Assembly (NCBI RefSeq): GCF_014656135.1
Contig: NZ_BNBV01000027.1
Location: 1 to 64,000 of the forward strand
Source of the DNA: Streptomyces thermodiastaticus
Lineage (GTDB): Bacteria; Actinomycetota; Actinomycetes; Streptomycetales; Streptomycetaceae
Reading direction: 5' to 3'
DNA: 64,000 nucleotides
The notes beneath the pieces were generated by a model that searched no databases, had not been told where the DNA came from, and was given only the letters and a program-made list of their open reading frames with translations. Of this stretch, positions 8,092-16,206 are shown in pieces. Positions within the stretch are counted from its first letter, which is position 1. Each line of letters opens with the position of its first letter. A program made the translations under genes and the position numbers.

Positions 8092-8514
8092 TCAGCTCCC
8101 GATCTGCTTCCGTTCGCTGCCGCCCGCGATCGGGATCTTGCGCGGCTTCGCCTGCTCGGCCACCGGGATGCGCAGTGTGAGGACGCCGGCGTCGTAGGAG
8201 GCGTCGATGCGCTCGGTGTCGAGCGTGTCACCGAGGAACAGCTGGCGGGTGAAGGTGCCCGTGGGGCGTTCCGCGGCGATCATCTCCGCGCCCTCGGGGG
8301 CGGGGGACTTCCGCTCGGCGCGGAGGTTCAACACGTTGCGCTCGACGTCGAGGTCGATCGTCTCCGGGTCCACGCCGGGGAGGTCGAAGTGGACGATGAA
8401 GTCGTCACCCGACCGGTAGGCGTCCATCGGCATCGCTCCGGGGCGGTCCGGGCCGAAGACCTCCCTGGTGAGGCGGTCGAGCTCACGGAACGGGTCGGAG
8501 CGCATGAGCATCAC
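8092..8514 (-). CDS. Small heat-shock protein, Hsp20/alpha-crystallin family
   Basis: A 140-residue ATP-independent holdase that binds unfolding proteins in the cytoplasm. The alpha-crystallin domain runs from about residue 35 to 130, with FIVHFDLPGVDPETIDL at its start, RQLFLGDTLD in the middle and the conserved G-V-L motif (AGVLTLRIPV). The tail carries a KIPI motif, the I-x-I/V type used for oligomer contacts. AAGGAG precedes overlapping GTG/ATG starts at 8514 and 8511. The promoter region has a near-consensus promoter overlapped by a HAIR-like inverted repeat, suggesting HspR control. The gene resembles Streptomyces HSP18 proteins. Confidence 0.93.
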   Translation of the reverse strand: MMLMRSDPFRELDRLTREVFGPDRPGAMPMDAYRSGDDFIVHFDLPGVDPETIDLDVERNVLNLRAERKSPAPEGAEMIAAERPTGTFTRQLFLGDTLDTERIDASYDAGVLTLRIPVAEQAKPRKIPIAGGSERKQIGS

Positions 8515-8560
8515 AGGTCACTCCTTTCGTGAGGCGCTTCTTGCGATGCCCTCTGCTGCT

Positions 8561-8589
8561 TATATAACTCGAAGGATGAAACTTGACAA
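8561..8589 (-). promoter_or_regulatory. Predicted vegetative promoter of the hsp20 gene
   Basis: On the minus strand TTGTCA (8584-8589) is followed, after exactly 17 bases, by TATATA (8561-8566), close to the HrdB/sigma-70 consensus. The hsp20 start lies about 47 bases downstream of the -10 box. Confidence 0.7.
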
Positions 8590-8602
8590 GAGTGGACTCA
8601 GG
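8582..8602. promoter_or_regulatory. HAIR-like HspR operator
   Basis: CTTGACA-N7-ACTCAGG matches the HspR-associated inverted repeat CTTGAGT-N7-ACTCAAG at 11 of 14 defined bases with the correct spacing. It overlaps the -35 box of the hsp20 promoter, the expected place for a repressor. Inferred from the consensus only. Confidence 0.6.
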
Positions 8603-8623
8603 TTTGCCTCGGATGGGTGAACA

Positions 8624-8662
8624 GGGGGTGGTGGGGCGGGGCGTGGGGGGGGAGGGTAGGGG
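8624..8662 (+). other. G-quadruplex-capable G-run cluster
   Basis: Six closely spaced runs of three to eight guanines separated by one to four bases, in the intergenic stretch between the divergent hsp20 and small membrane protein genes. This is one of the densest G-tracts in the window. Just after it (8663-8680) is a short hairpin, CGCGGCC-GGA-GGCCGCG. The rest of the 8515-8847 gap holds no gene that I can see. Confidence 0.5.
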
Positions 8663-8847
8663 TCGCGGCCGGAGGCCGCGTGGTGGGGTTTCGGCGGGTG
8701 TCTTGCGTGCAGGACACAACGACACGTACCCGGGCTCCCGGTGGACGCCCCGGCGGTACGTTTCCTCGCCGGTGGGGTGCGCGCTCGGGTGCCGGAACGT
8801 GAGCGTTAGCCTCGGTTTGTTTCTATCTCGCAAGCCGGGAGGCAGTG

Positions 8848-9165
8848 ATGGCGCAGATTCTGGCGAAGGTTCCCACGGCGGCGGTGGCCGCGAGCGGGCT
8901 CGTCGGGGGGTACGGCGTGGCGCGCTGGACGAAGAAGCGGCAGCTGGGCGGCGCCGTCCTGGCCGTCGCCGGGGCCGCGGCCGCCCATCAGTGGACCAAG
9001 CGTGCGGGCGGCAAGGCGGCGGGGGCGCTCACCGCCGCGTATGTCGCGGCGTTCGCCGGTTCGCACCCGCTGGCCAAGAAGGTGGGTGCCTGGCCCTCGG
9101 TGTTCGGTGTCGCCGGGGCGGTGGCCCTGGCCTCGTACCTCGTCGCCGACCGGCGTGGTGACTGA
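8848..9165 (+). CDS. Small hydrophobic membrane protein, unknown function
   Basis: A 105-residue Ala/Gly-rich protein with three or four hydrophobic stretches (for example AAVAASGLVGGYGVA, GGAVLAVAGAAAA, VFGVAGAVALASYLVA) separated by basic patches. The ATG at 8848 is chosen because GGGAGG ends five bases before it; a GTG one codon upstream is also possible. I recognise no family. It is transcribed divergently from hsp20. Confidence 0.65.
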   Translation: MAQILAKVPTAAVAASGLVGGYGVARWTKKRQLGGAVLAVAGAAAAHQWTKRAGGKAAGALTAAYVAAFAGSHPLAKKVGAWPSVFGVAGAVALASYLVADRRGD

Positions 9166-9212
9166 CGGACGGATGAGGATCTCCGGCGCGGCGGCCTGAC
9201 CTGTGCCGGTCG

Positions 9213-10757
9213 TCAGGCCGGGTTCGAGGACGGCGGTGACGGCGGCCGGATGTCCGGAGGGCCGCCGTTGCCGTCGGTGCCCGTGGCCGTCGGCCCCTCC
9301 TGGGGCGTGACCGCCGTCAGCGGTGTGGCGATGTCCTCCAGGGAGCGGCGTTCGGCCTTGACCGCGAGGAAGACGGCGACCAGTCCCGCCGCGCACATCA
9401 GGGCGGCGCCGATGGAGAAGGCGAGCACGGTGTCGCCGGTCCTGCCGGTGCCGGTCAGGCCGGCGAACAGCAGCGGGCCGCTGATGCCGCCGGCCGCGGT
9501 GCCCAGGGCGTAGAAAAAGGCGATGGCCATCGCCCTGGTCTCCATCGGGAAGATCTCGGAGACGGTCAGATAGGCGCTGGAGGCGCCCGCGGAGGCGAAG
9601 AACAGCACCACGCACCAGCAGACCGTCAGGGTGGTCGCGGTGAGCGAGCCACGGCCGAACAGCCAGGCCGTGCCGAACAGCAGCACGCCGGACAGCAGGT
9701 AGGTCGAGGAGATCATCACGCGGCGGCCGACCGTGTCGAAGAGCTTGCCCAGCAGCAGCGGGCCGAGGAAGTTGCCGGCCGCGATGACGGCGAAGTAGTA
9801 GCCGGTGTGATCGGCGGGGATGGCGAAGAACCGGGTCAGGATCGCGCCGAAGCCGAAGGTGATGGCGTTGTAGAGGAAGGCCTGGCCGACGAAGAGGGAG
9901 AAGCCGAGCACGGCGCGCTTGGGATAGCGGGCGAAGACGGTGCGGCCGATCTCCGTGAAGGAGATGCTGCGGCGCTGATGGATGGTGATCTCGCCGTGCG
10001 GCGGAGGCAGCGGTCCGCTCCGCCTGGACTCGATCGCGCCCTCGATGCCGGACACCACCTCCTCGGCCTCGCGGTCCCGGCCGTGGATCAGCAGCCAGCG
10101 CGGGCTCTCCGGGACGTGCCGGCGGACCAGCAGGATCACCAGGGCAAGGACGGCGCCGAGCGCGAAGGTCGCCCGCCAGCCCACGTCGGCCGGCAGGATG
10201 CCGGTGTTCAGCGCGACGACCGACAGCAGCGAGCCGGCGACCGCGCCGAGCCAGAAGCTGCCGTTGATGATCAGGTCCACGCGGCCGCGGTAGGCGGCGG
10301 GGATCAGTTCGTCGATCGCGGAGTTGATGGCCGCGTACTCGCCGCCGATGCCGAAGCCGGTCAGGAAACGGAAGAGGAAGAACCACCACGCGTGGAAGGA
10401 GATGGCGGTCAGGGCCGTGGCCGCCAGATACACCGCCAGGGTGATCATGAACAGTTTCCTGCGGCCGAACCGGTCGGTCAGCCGGCCCCAGAACAGGGCG
10501 CCGCTGCACGCGCCCGCGACGTAGAGGGCCGCCGCGACGCCCGTGACCTCGGCGGAGGTGATCGGCAGTCCGCTGCCGGGCTCCGACAGGCGGGCGGCGA
10601 TGTTGCCGACGACCGTGACCTCCAGGCCGTCCAGGATCCACACCGTGCCCAGGCCGACGACGACCGACCAGTGCCAGCGGGACCAGGGGAGGCGGTCGAG
10701 CCGGGCGGGGATGTCGGTGGTCACGGTGCGGCCGGTCGCGGCGTCTGCGGTGGTCAT
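9213..10757 (-). CDS. MFS transporter, sugar/metabolite-porter type
   Basis: A 514-residue, 12-helix major facilitator. The loop between helices 2 and 3 has the MFS signature GRLTDRFGRRK (about residue 95). RFLTGFGIGGEYAA follows, and PESPRWL (about 215) sits after helix 6, a combination typical of the sugar/organic-acid porter branch (SP/AAHS-like). A long cytoplasmic loop follows and the tail is Pro-rich. The substrate cannot be read from sequence. It stands alone between unrelated genes. Confidence 0.88.
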   Translation of the reverse strand: MTTADAATGRTVTTDIPARLDRLPWSRWHWSVVVGLGTVWILDGLEVTVVGNIAARLSEPGSGLPITSAEVTGVAAALYVAGACSGALFWGRLTDRFGRRKLFMITLAVYLAATALTAISFHAWWFFLFRFLTGFGIGGEYAAINSAIDELIPAAYRGRVDLIINGSFWLGAVAGSLLSVVALNTGILPADVGWRATFALGAVLALVILLVRRHVPESPRWLLIHGRDREAEEVVSGIEGAIESRRSGPLPPPHGEITIHQRRSISFTEIGRTVFARYPKRAVLGFSLFVGQAFLYNAITFGFGAILTRFFAIPADHTGYYFAVIAAGNFLGPLLLGKLFDTVGRRVMISSTYLLSGVLLFGTAWLFGRGSLTATTLTVCWCVVLFFASAGASSAYLTVSEIFPMETRAMAIAFFYALGTAAGGISGPLLFAGLTGTGRTGDTVLAFSIGAALMCAAGLVAVFLAVKAERRSLEDIATPLTAVTPQEGPTATGTDGNGGPPDIRPPSPPSSNPA

Positions 10758-10834
10758 GGGGCACCCTCCTCACCGAGGAGAACGCCCGGACGGGTGCCCC
10801 GGACACGGGCCGCGCACGCACCGCAGCGACTCGG

Positions 10835-12166
10835 CTACGCTCCCAGCACCCGGGTCACCGTGTAGATGAGCAGCCCGGCCAGGGAGCCGACCACTGTGCC
10901 GTTGATGCGGATGAACTGCAGGTCACGGCCGATGTGCGCCTCGATCTTGCGGGTCGTGTGCTCCGCGTCCCAGCTCGCCACGGTGTCCGTGATCAGCGAG
11001 GTGATCTCCTTGCGGTACGTCGTCACCACGTACACCGCGGCGCCCTCCACCCAGCGGTCCACCTTGCCCTGTGTCCGGGCGTCGCCGGCCAGCCGGTTGC
11101 CCAGGGACAGCAGGGAGGCGCGTACCCGCAGGCGCAGTTCGCTGCGTTCGTCCTCCGCCGCCGCGACGATCATGGAGCGGACGGCGGACCAGGCGGAGGC
11201 GATCAGGTCCTGCACCTCGCCGCGGCCCAGCACCTCGCTCTTGAGACGCTCGACCCGGGCCCGGGTGTCGCCGTCGGTCTGCAGGTCGGCGGCGAAGTCG
11301 GTGAGGAAGCGGTCGAGTGCGCCGCGTGCCGGGTGGCTCGGCATGTCCCGCATCTCGGTGACGAAGCGCAGCAGCTCCTTGTAGACCCGCTCACCGACCT
11401 TGCGGTCGACGAACTTCGGGGTCCAGCCGGGCGCCCCGCCCTGCACGGCGTCCATCACCGAGTCGCCGTGCAGCACCAGCCAGTCGTGCGCGCGGGAGAC
11501 CACCAGGTCGACGGCCCGGCGGTGACCGCCGTCCGCGACGATCTTCTCCAGCAGGGTGCCGAGGCCGGGTGCGATCTCCTGCGCGGCCGCCCGGCGGGTG
11601 ATCGCCTCTCCGACCACCGCCTGCACGTCCGCGTCGCGCAGCACGGTCAGGGCGCCGCGCAGCGCCGTGGCGAGTTCCTCGGTCACCCGGTCGGCGTGCT
11701 CCGGCCGGGCCAGCCAGGCCCCCAGCCGGCTGCCGATGCCGACGGCGCGCAGCCGCTGCCGTACGACGTCCTCGGAGAGGAAGTTCTCCCCTACGAACTC
11801 CCCCAGCGACACACCCAGCTGGTCCTTCTTGGTGGGGATGATCGCGGTGTGCGGGATGGGCAGGCCGAGCGGATGCCGGAACAGGGCGGTGACCGCGAAC
11901 CAGTCGGCGAGGGCGCCGACCATGCCGGCCTCGGAGGCGGCGGCGACATAGCCCGCCCAGGCCCCGGCGCCGGCGTGCTGGGCGGCCTTGGCCAGGACGT
12001 AGACCACCGCGACGAACACCAGCAGCGCGGTCGCGGTCAGTTTCATCCGGCGCACACCGCGGCGGCGTTGTTCGTCGGCCGGACCGAAGACGGTCATGGT
12101 GCGGTGCGATGCGGCTGCCGCCGTGTCCGAGCTGGTCCGCGGACTCGTCGTCGTCGTTCGTTCCAT
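10835..12166 (-). CDS. DUF445 family membrane-associated protein
   Basis: About 443 residues from the ATG at 12166 (METTTT-like start); a longer frame opens at 12211 without a better ribosome site. A hydrophobic helix (ATALLVFVAVVYVLAKAA) leads into the DUF445 hallmark EAGMVGALADWFAVTALFRHPLGLPIPHT, here broken by the limit on quoted sequence but complete in the gene. A long helical region and a C-terminal hydrophobic segment (TVVGSLAGLLIYTV) follow. The family (YheB/YjiN-like) is thought to be inner-membrane anchored; its function is not established. Confidence 0.85.
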   Translation of the reverse strand: MERTTTTSPRTSSDTAAAASHRTMTVFGPADEQRRRGVRRMKLTATALLVFVAVVYVLAKAAQHAGAGAWAGYVAAASEAGMVGALADWFAVTALFRHPLGLPIPHTAIIPTKKDQLGVSLGEFVGENFLSEDVVRQRLRAVGIGSRLGAWLARPEHADRVTEELATALRGALTVLRDADVQAVVGEAITRRAAAQEIAPGLGTLLEKIVADGGHRRAVDLVVSRAHDWLVLHGDSVMDAVQGGAPGWTPKFVDRKVGERVYKELLRFVTEMRDMPSHPARGALDRFLTDFAADLQTDGDTRARVERLKSEVLGRGEVQDLIASAWSAVRSMIVAAAEDERSELRLRVRASLLSLGNRLAGDARTQGKVDRWVEGAAVYVVTTYRKEITSLITDTVASWDAEHTTRKIEAHIGRDLQFIRINGTVVGSLAGLLIYTVTRVLGA

Positions 12167-12313
12167 CCACTCCACCCGCTCGGTGATCGCGCCGTCGGTG
12201 ATCGCGCACACGTCCCGCCCCCAATTGTCCCTTCCTGGCCGGCTCGCGGGACGGGAGCCGGGGTTCGGGGCAACGAGGGACGGCTTGGCGAACGAAGCGG
12301 AGGGTGAACCCGG

Positions 12314-13075
12314 CTAGGCCTGGCCCTGCCGGCGGCGCTCCCGGTCCTCGCGGCGTTCGTCGCGCCGGGAGGCGTGCAGTTCGCTGCGCTGGGCCCGGCG
12401 TTCCAGCCTCTCCTGGCGGCGCTGCTCCTTCAGACGGGCCTGTTCGGCCTTGGCGGGCTTGCGTTCGACGCCCACGCCGCCCCAGAAGGCGAAGCCGGTC
12501 ACGATCACGCGCGGGGCGCCGGGCTCGCCCGCCACGCCGTCCTCGCGGTGGTCGAAGCCGCCCATGATGCCGATGCCGCGCACGACCACCTCGACCCCCG
12601 GCGGCACGATCACCTGCATGCCGCCCATGATCGCGACGCAGTTGATCTCGACCTCGCCGTCGGCGAAGTCCGCCTCGCGCAGGTCGATCTCGCCGCCGCC
12701 CCAGAAGGCGAAGCAGTTGAACCGTTTGGGCACGGTCCAGGTGCCCTTGCGCTGGAAGCCGGACATGATGGCGACGGCCCACGAGGAGGAGCCCTCGCCG
12801 CCCACGATCCGGCCGCGCCAGCCGCTGTCCGGCACCGGGTCCTTGCGCAGGGACACCGCAGGGGCGGCCCCGGCGGCCGTCACCGCCTGCCCGGCGGGCA
12901 GGTCACGGGTGAGGGGCGCCAGCTCCCCGTAGGTGCGCGCCTTGTAGGCGGCCTCCAGGCGTTCGTCGAACTCCTGCATGTCCAGGCGCCCTTCGGCCAG
13001 GGCGTCCCGCAGGACCTCGGCGACTCGTTCGCGGTCGGCGTCGGACGCGCGCAGGTCCGGGGCTTCGTCGGTCAT
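12314..13075 (-). CDS. DUF1707 protein with LiaF-like C-terminal domain
   Basis: A 253-residue cytoplasmic protein. The N-terminal DUF1707 (SHOCT-like) domain spans about residues 6-60, with RASDADRERVAEVLRDAL and EFDERLEAAYKARTYGEL. The middle (about 100-200) is a beta-rich domain like the C-terminal part of LiaF/YvqF envelope-stress proteins, recognisable by repeated GG-turns: IMSGFQRKGTW, AFWGGGEIDL, AIMGGMQVIVPPGVEV, GIMGGFDHR. The tail is a highly charged Arg/Glu helix. A cell-envelope stress role is inferred from the family. Confidence 0.82.
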   Translation of the reverse strand: MTDEAPDLRASDADRERVAEVLRDALAEGRLDMQEFDERLEAAYKARTYGELAPLTRDLPAGQAVTAAGAAPAVSLRKDPVPDSGWRGRIVGGEGSSSWAVAIMSGFQRKGTWTVPKRFNCFAFWGGGEIDLREADFADGEVEINCVAIMGGMQVIVPPGVEVVVRGIGIMGGFDHREDGVAGEPGAPRVIVTGFAFWGGVGVERKPAKAEQARLKEQRRQERLERRAQRSELHASRRDERREDRERRRQGQA

Positions 13076-13208
13076 GGGCAGCAGCGTACGAGGCGGGCGC
13101 GCGCAAGACGAGAGCGTCGGCCGGAGGCCGGCATTCCCCTTGCGTCGCCGGGCTCGCGAGGGCGCACGGGGGCCGGCAGGGGCGCGGGCGCGGCGGTCCC
13201 CCGGCCGG

Positions 13209-14213
13209 CTACGACAGCGCCCGCTCGGTCCTGTCGGCCACGCCCTGCGCGTACATCCGGGCGATCACCGCCTCGATGTCCGGCTCCCGCACGGACAGGT
13301 CCACCAATGGACAGCGTTCCGCGATCCGGGCCACCAGCGGGGCCGCCGACCGGTCCGCCGGGAACGCCAGCCACTGACGGGGCCCCTCGACGCGCACCAC
13401 CCGGGCGGGCGGCACGTCGATGGGCGGCAGCTCCCGCTCCAGGTCGACGACGAGGACGCGTTCGCTGCCGCCGGCCTCGTGCAGTCCGGCGAGCGAACCG
13501 TCGTACATCAGCCGCCCGTGGTCGATGACCACCACTCGTGAGCACAGCTGTTCGATGTCCTGCAGGTCGTGGGTGGTCAGCAGCACGGTGGTGCCGCGGT
13601 CGGCGTTCAGGGTCCTCAGGAACTCCCGGACCCTGGCCTTGCTGATCACGTCCAGGCCGATGGTCGGCTCGTCCAGGTAGAGGACGTCGGGGTCGTGCAG
13701 GAGGGCGGCCGCGATGTCGCCGCGCATGCGCTGGCCGAGCGACAGCTGGCGTACCGGGACGTCCAGCAGGCCGGACAGATCGAGGAGGTCCACGCAGCGG
13801 TCGAGGTTGGCCCGGTAGCGGGCGTCGGGGATGCGGTACATGCGGTGCATCAGCCGGTAGGAGTCGATCAGCGGCAGGTCCCACCACAGCGTGGTGCGCT
13901 GCCCGAACACCACGCCGATGCGCTGCGCCAGCCGCCCGCGCTCGCGCGCCGGGTCGATGCCGGCCACCCGCAGCCGGCCGGCGCTCGGGGTGAGGATGCC
14001 GGTGAGCATCTTGATCGTCGTGGACTTGCCCGCGCCGTTGGGGCCGATGCAGCCGACCATCTCGCCGCGCGCCACACGGAAGGAGATCCCGTCGACCGCC
14101 CGCACCCGTCGCCTCTCCCGCCGCAGGAACCCGGTCTTCCGGCGTACGTCGAAGACCTTCTCGACACGGTCGACGTCGATGAAGGCACCGTCCGGTCCGC
14201 TGTCCCGGTCCAT
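13209..14213 (-). CDS. ABC transporter ATP-binding protein
   Basis: A 334-residue ABC ATPase of the NatA/drug-export type. Walker A GPNGAGKST is near residue 59, signature LSLGQ near 158, Walker B VLYLDEP near 180 and the H-loop LLTTHD near 215. A C-terminal regulatory extension follows. It begins 21 bases after the stop of the second permease gene and closes a three-gene operon (permease, permease, ATPase). The two permease types suggest an exporter; the substrate is unknown. Confidence 0.92.
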   Translation of the reverse strand: MDRDSGPDGAFIDVDRVEKVFDVRRKTGFLRRERRRVRAVDGISFRVARGEMVGCIGPNGAGKSTTIKMLTGILTPSAGRLRVAGIDPARERGRLAQRIGVVFGQRTTLWWDLPLIDSYRLMHRMYRIPDARYRANLDRCVDLLDLSGLLDVPVRQLSLGQRMRGDIAAALLHDPDVLYLDEPTIGLDVISKARVREFLRTLNADRGTTVLLTTHDLQDIEQLCSRVVVIDHGRLMYDGSLAGLHEAGGSERVLVVDLERELPPIDVPPARVVRVEGPRQWLAFPADRSAAPLVARIAERCPLVDLSVREPDIEAVIARMYAQGVADRTERALS

Positions 14214-14234
14214 CGCCCGCTCCTCACGCTCCCC

Positions 14235-15191
14235 TCAGCTTCCCGTACTGCGATACGCGCGCAGCCCCGCCCGCCAGGCCAGGCCCGCCAGGGCGCAGCA
14301 GGCCGCGGCGACCAGCGGTGAGACGAACGCCGTCCACTGCGGCAGCGCCAGCGGGTACGGCCGCCCCAGCACATGGGCGGCGGGCAGCCAGTTGACGAAC
14401 GCCAGCGGCAGCACGTAGGTCACCCCCCGCACCAGCTCCTTGGCGAACACCGTCGGCGGGTACTGCAGCAGCGTGGCGCCGCCGAAGGTGAAGGCGTTCT
14501 GCACCTCGACGGCGTCCTGCGCGACGAACTGGAAGGCCCCGCCGGCCACGAACACCGCGCAGAAGATCACCGTGCCGCTCACCACCGTCATCGGCACCAG
14601 CAGCACCTTCCCGGCCGTCCAGTGCACGTCGAGCACGGCGAGGGCGTAGCCGAGCACGAGGACGCCCTGGGTGACGCGGCCCAGCCGGCGCAGGGCGAAC
14701 CGGTCCCCGGCGACCTGGGCGAGCACCGGGGCCGGGCGCACCAGCAGCGTGTCCAGGGTGCCGTCGCGCACCCGCTGGCCCAGCCGGTCCATCGAGCCGA
14801 TGGCGAGGTCGGCCAGGCCGAAGGAGACGCTGGACAGGCCGTAGAGGAAGGCGACCTCGGGCAGGGTGTAGCCGGCGAGCGCGTCCACGCGGGAGAACAT
14901 CAGCAGGATCGCGACGAAGTCCAGCACGGTCACCGCGAAGTGCCCGACCGTGGTCATGACGAAGGAGGCGCGGTAGGCCATGGTGGAGCGCAGCCACATC
15001 CCGGCGACCAGGAGGTAGGCCCGCAGCCCGTCCGTGAGCCGGCTGCCGCCGGTGCCGGCTGGGCCCGTGGGTGACCAGGTACCGGCTGTGCTCGCGGGTG
15101 CGCCGGTTGTGGCTGGGCGCGTGGGTCCGCCCGGCCCGGCTGGGCCCGCTGGTCCGCCGGCGCCCGGTCCCGGTCCTGTGATCTCAGCCAC
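14235..15191 (-). CDS. ABC-2 type transporter permease
   Basis: About 318 residues from a GTG at 15191. A Pro/Gly/Thr-rich cytoplasmic N-terminus of about 60 residues precedes six membrane helices, starting at LTDGLRAYLLVAGMWLRS. The pattern fits the ABC-2-like permeases (PF06182 type) that pair with the neighbouring ATPase. The start overlaps the upstream permease stop by eight bases, pointing to translational coupling. The frame is open further upstream, but only within the preceding gene. Confidence 0.85.
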   Translation of the reverse strand: MAEITGPGPGAGGPAGPAGPGGPTRPATTGAPASTAGTWSPTGPAGTGGSRLTDGLRAYLLVAGMWLRSTMAYRASFVMTTVGHFAVTVLDFVAILLMFSRVDALAGYTLPEVAFLYGLSSVSFGLADLAIGSMDRLGQRVRDGTLDTLLVRPAPVLAQVAGDRFALRRLGRVTQGVLVLGYALAVLDVHWTAGKVLLVPMTVVSGTVIFCAVFVAGGAFQFVAQDAVEVQNAFTFGGATLLQYPPTVFAKELVRGVTYVLPLAFVNWLPAAHVLGRPYPLALPQWTAFVSPLVAAACCALAGLAWRAGLRAYRSTGS

Positions 15192-15984
15192 CCTGGACCA
15201 CCACCCTCCGGGTCGCCGCCCGCTGCAGCAGCCGTCCCAGTGCCAGCAGGGCCGCCGCCCAGGCGCCCTGGAAGACGTAGGTGTCCAGCGGGTCGGCGTG
15301 GCCGAGCAGCACATCGGCGGGGTTCTGCAGCAGCGCGGACCACGGCAGCAGGCGGACGACCTCGCCGAGCAGGCCGGGGAAGACGTTCAGCGGCAGCAGC
15401 ATGCCCGAGCAGAAGTAGCCGACCAGGTGGGCGACCTGTGCCACGCCCATGCCGTCCAGCAGCCAGAACACGCTGAGCGCCACGAGGTAGCGCAGGGCGA
15501 AGCTGACCACCATCGCCGACAGCACCGTGCCGGCGAAGGCGGCCCAGGTGACGGGGTCGGCGGGCAGCGCGACCGGGAAGAACAGCGCCCCGAACAGCAG
15601 GGGGACCAGTCCGCGGCCCACCATCTGGAACAGGGCCCGGCCCAGGTCGGCGGCCAGCCACCAGGCCTGCAGGTCGGCGGGGCGGTACAGGTCGACGGCG
15701 ACGTCCCCCGTCCGGATGCGTTCCATCAGGTCACGCTCGACACCGCCGCCGCCGATGGCGAGCGTGGCGAGCAGGGCCTGCCCCACCCACACGTAGGTGA
15801 CCGCCTGTGCCTGGTCGTAGCCGCCCAGATGCGGCCTGGCGTCCCACAGCGCGAGGTAGGTGTGGACGAGGATCACTCCGAACACCGTGTTGGTGAACAC
15901 CCCGGCCGCCGTCGCCACCCGATACGTCGCGTACCGTCTGAAGCCCCCCGCCGCGACGGCCGCGTACAACCGCAAGGCGCCCAC
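15184..15984 (-). CDS. ABC-2 type transporter permease
   Basis: About 266 residues with six predicted membrane helices, and the first gene of the export operon. The GTG at 15984 is favoured because GGAGGG lies just before it, whereas the longer frame from 16053 lacks a ribosome site. It contains EIRTGDVAVDLYRP-like sequence (MERIRTGDVAVDLYRP) between helices 2 and 3, the conserved loop of this permease family. It should form a heterodimer with the next permease. Confidence 0.85.
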   Translation of the reverse strand: MGALRLYAAVAAGGFRRYATYRVATAAGVFTNTVFGVILVHTYLALWDARPHLGGYDQAQAVTYVWVGQALLATLAIGGGGVERDLMERIRTGDVAVDLYRPADLQAWWLAADLGRALFQMVGRGLVPLLFGALFFPVALPADPVTWAAFAGTVLSAMVVSFALRYLVALSVFWLLDGMGVAQVAHLVGYFCSGMLLPLNVFPGLLGEVVRLLPWSALLQNPADVLLGHADPLDTYVFQGAWAAALLALGRLLQRAATRRVVVQGG

Positions 15985-16206
15985 GTCACGCCCTCCAAGG
16001 ACCGTTGACCCGAGCGCGGAAGCGTAGTGCGTGCACAGCGCGGCCTGCCACATGTTTTCACCGGTCCTGTCCCGTTTTCACCGGCCCTGTGCCGGTGGAT
16101 GCGGGGCCCGGGACCGGAACCGGGGAGCATGGTGCGGCAGTCTTCATCCGGGGGCGCAGAAGGCGCTTGAGAGCGTACGGAGACGTACGACGCGAAACAG
16201 GAGTCC

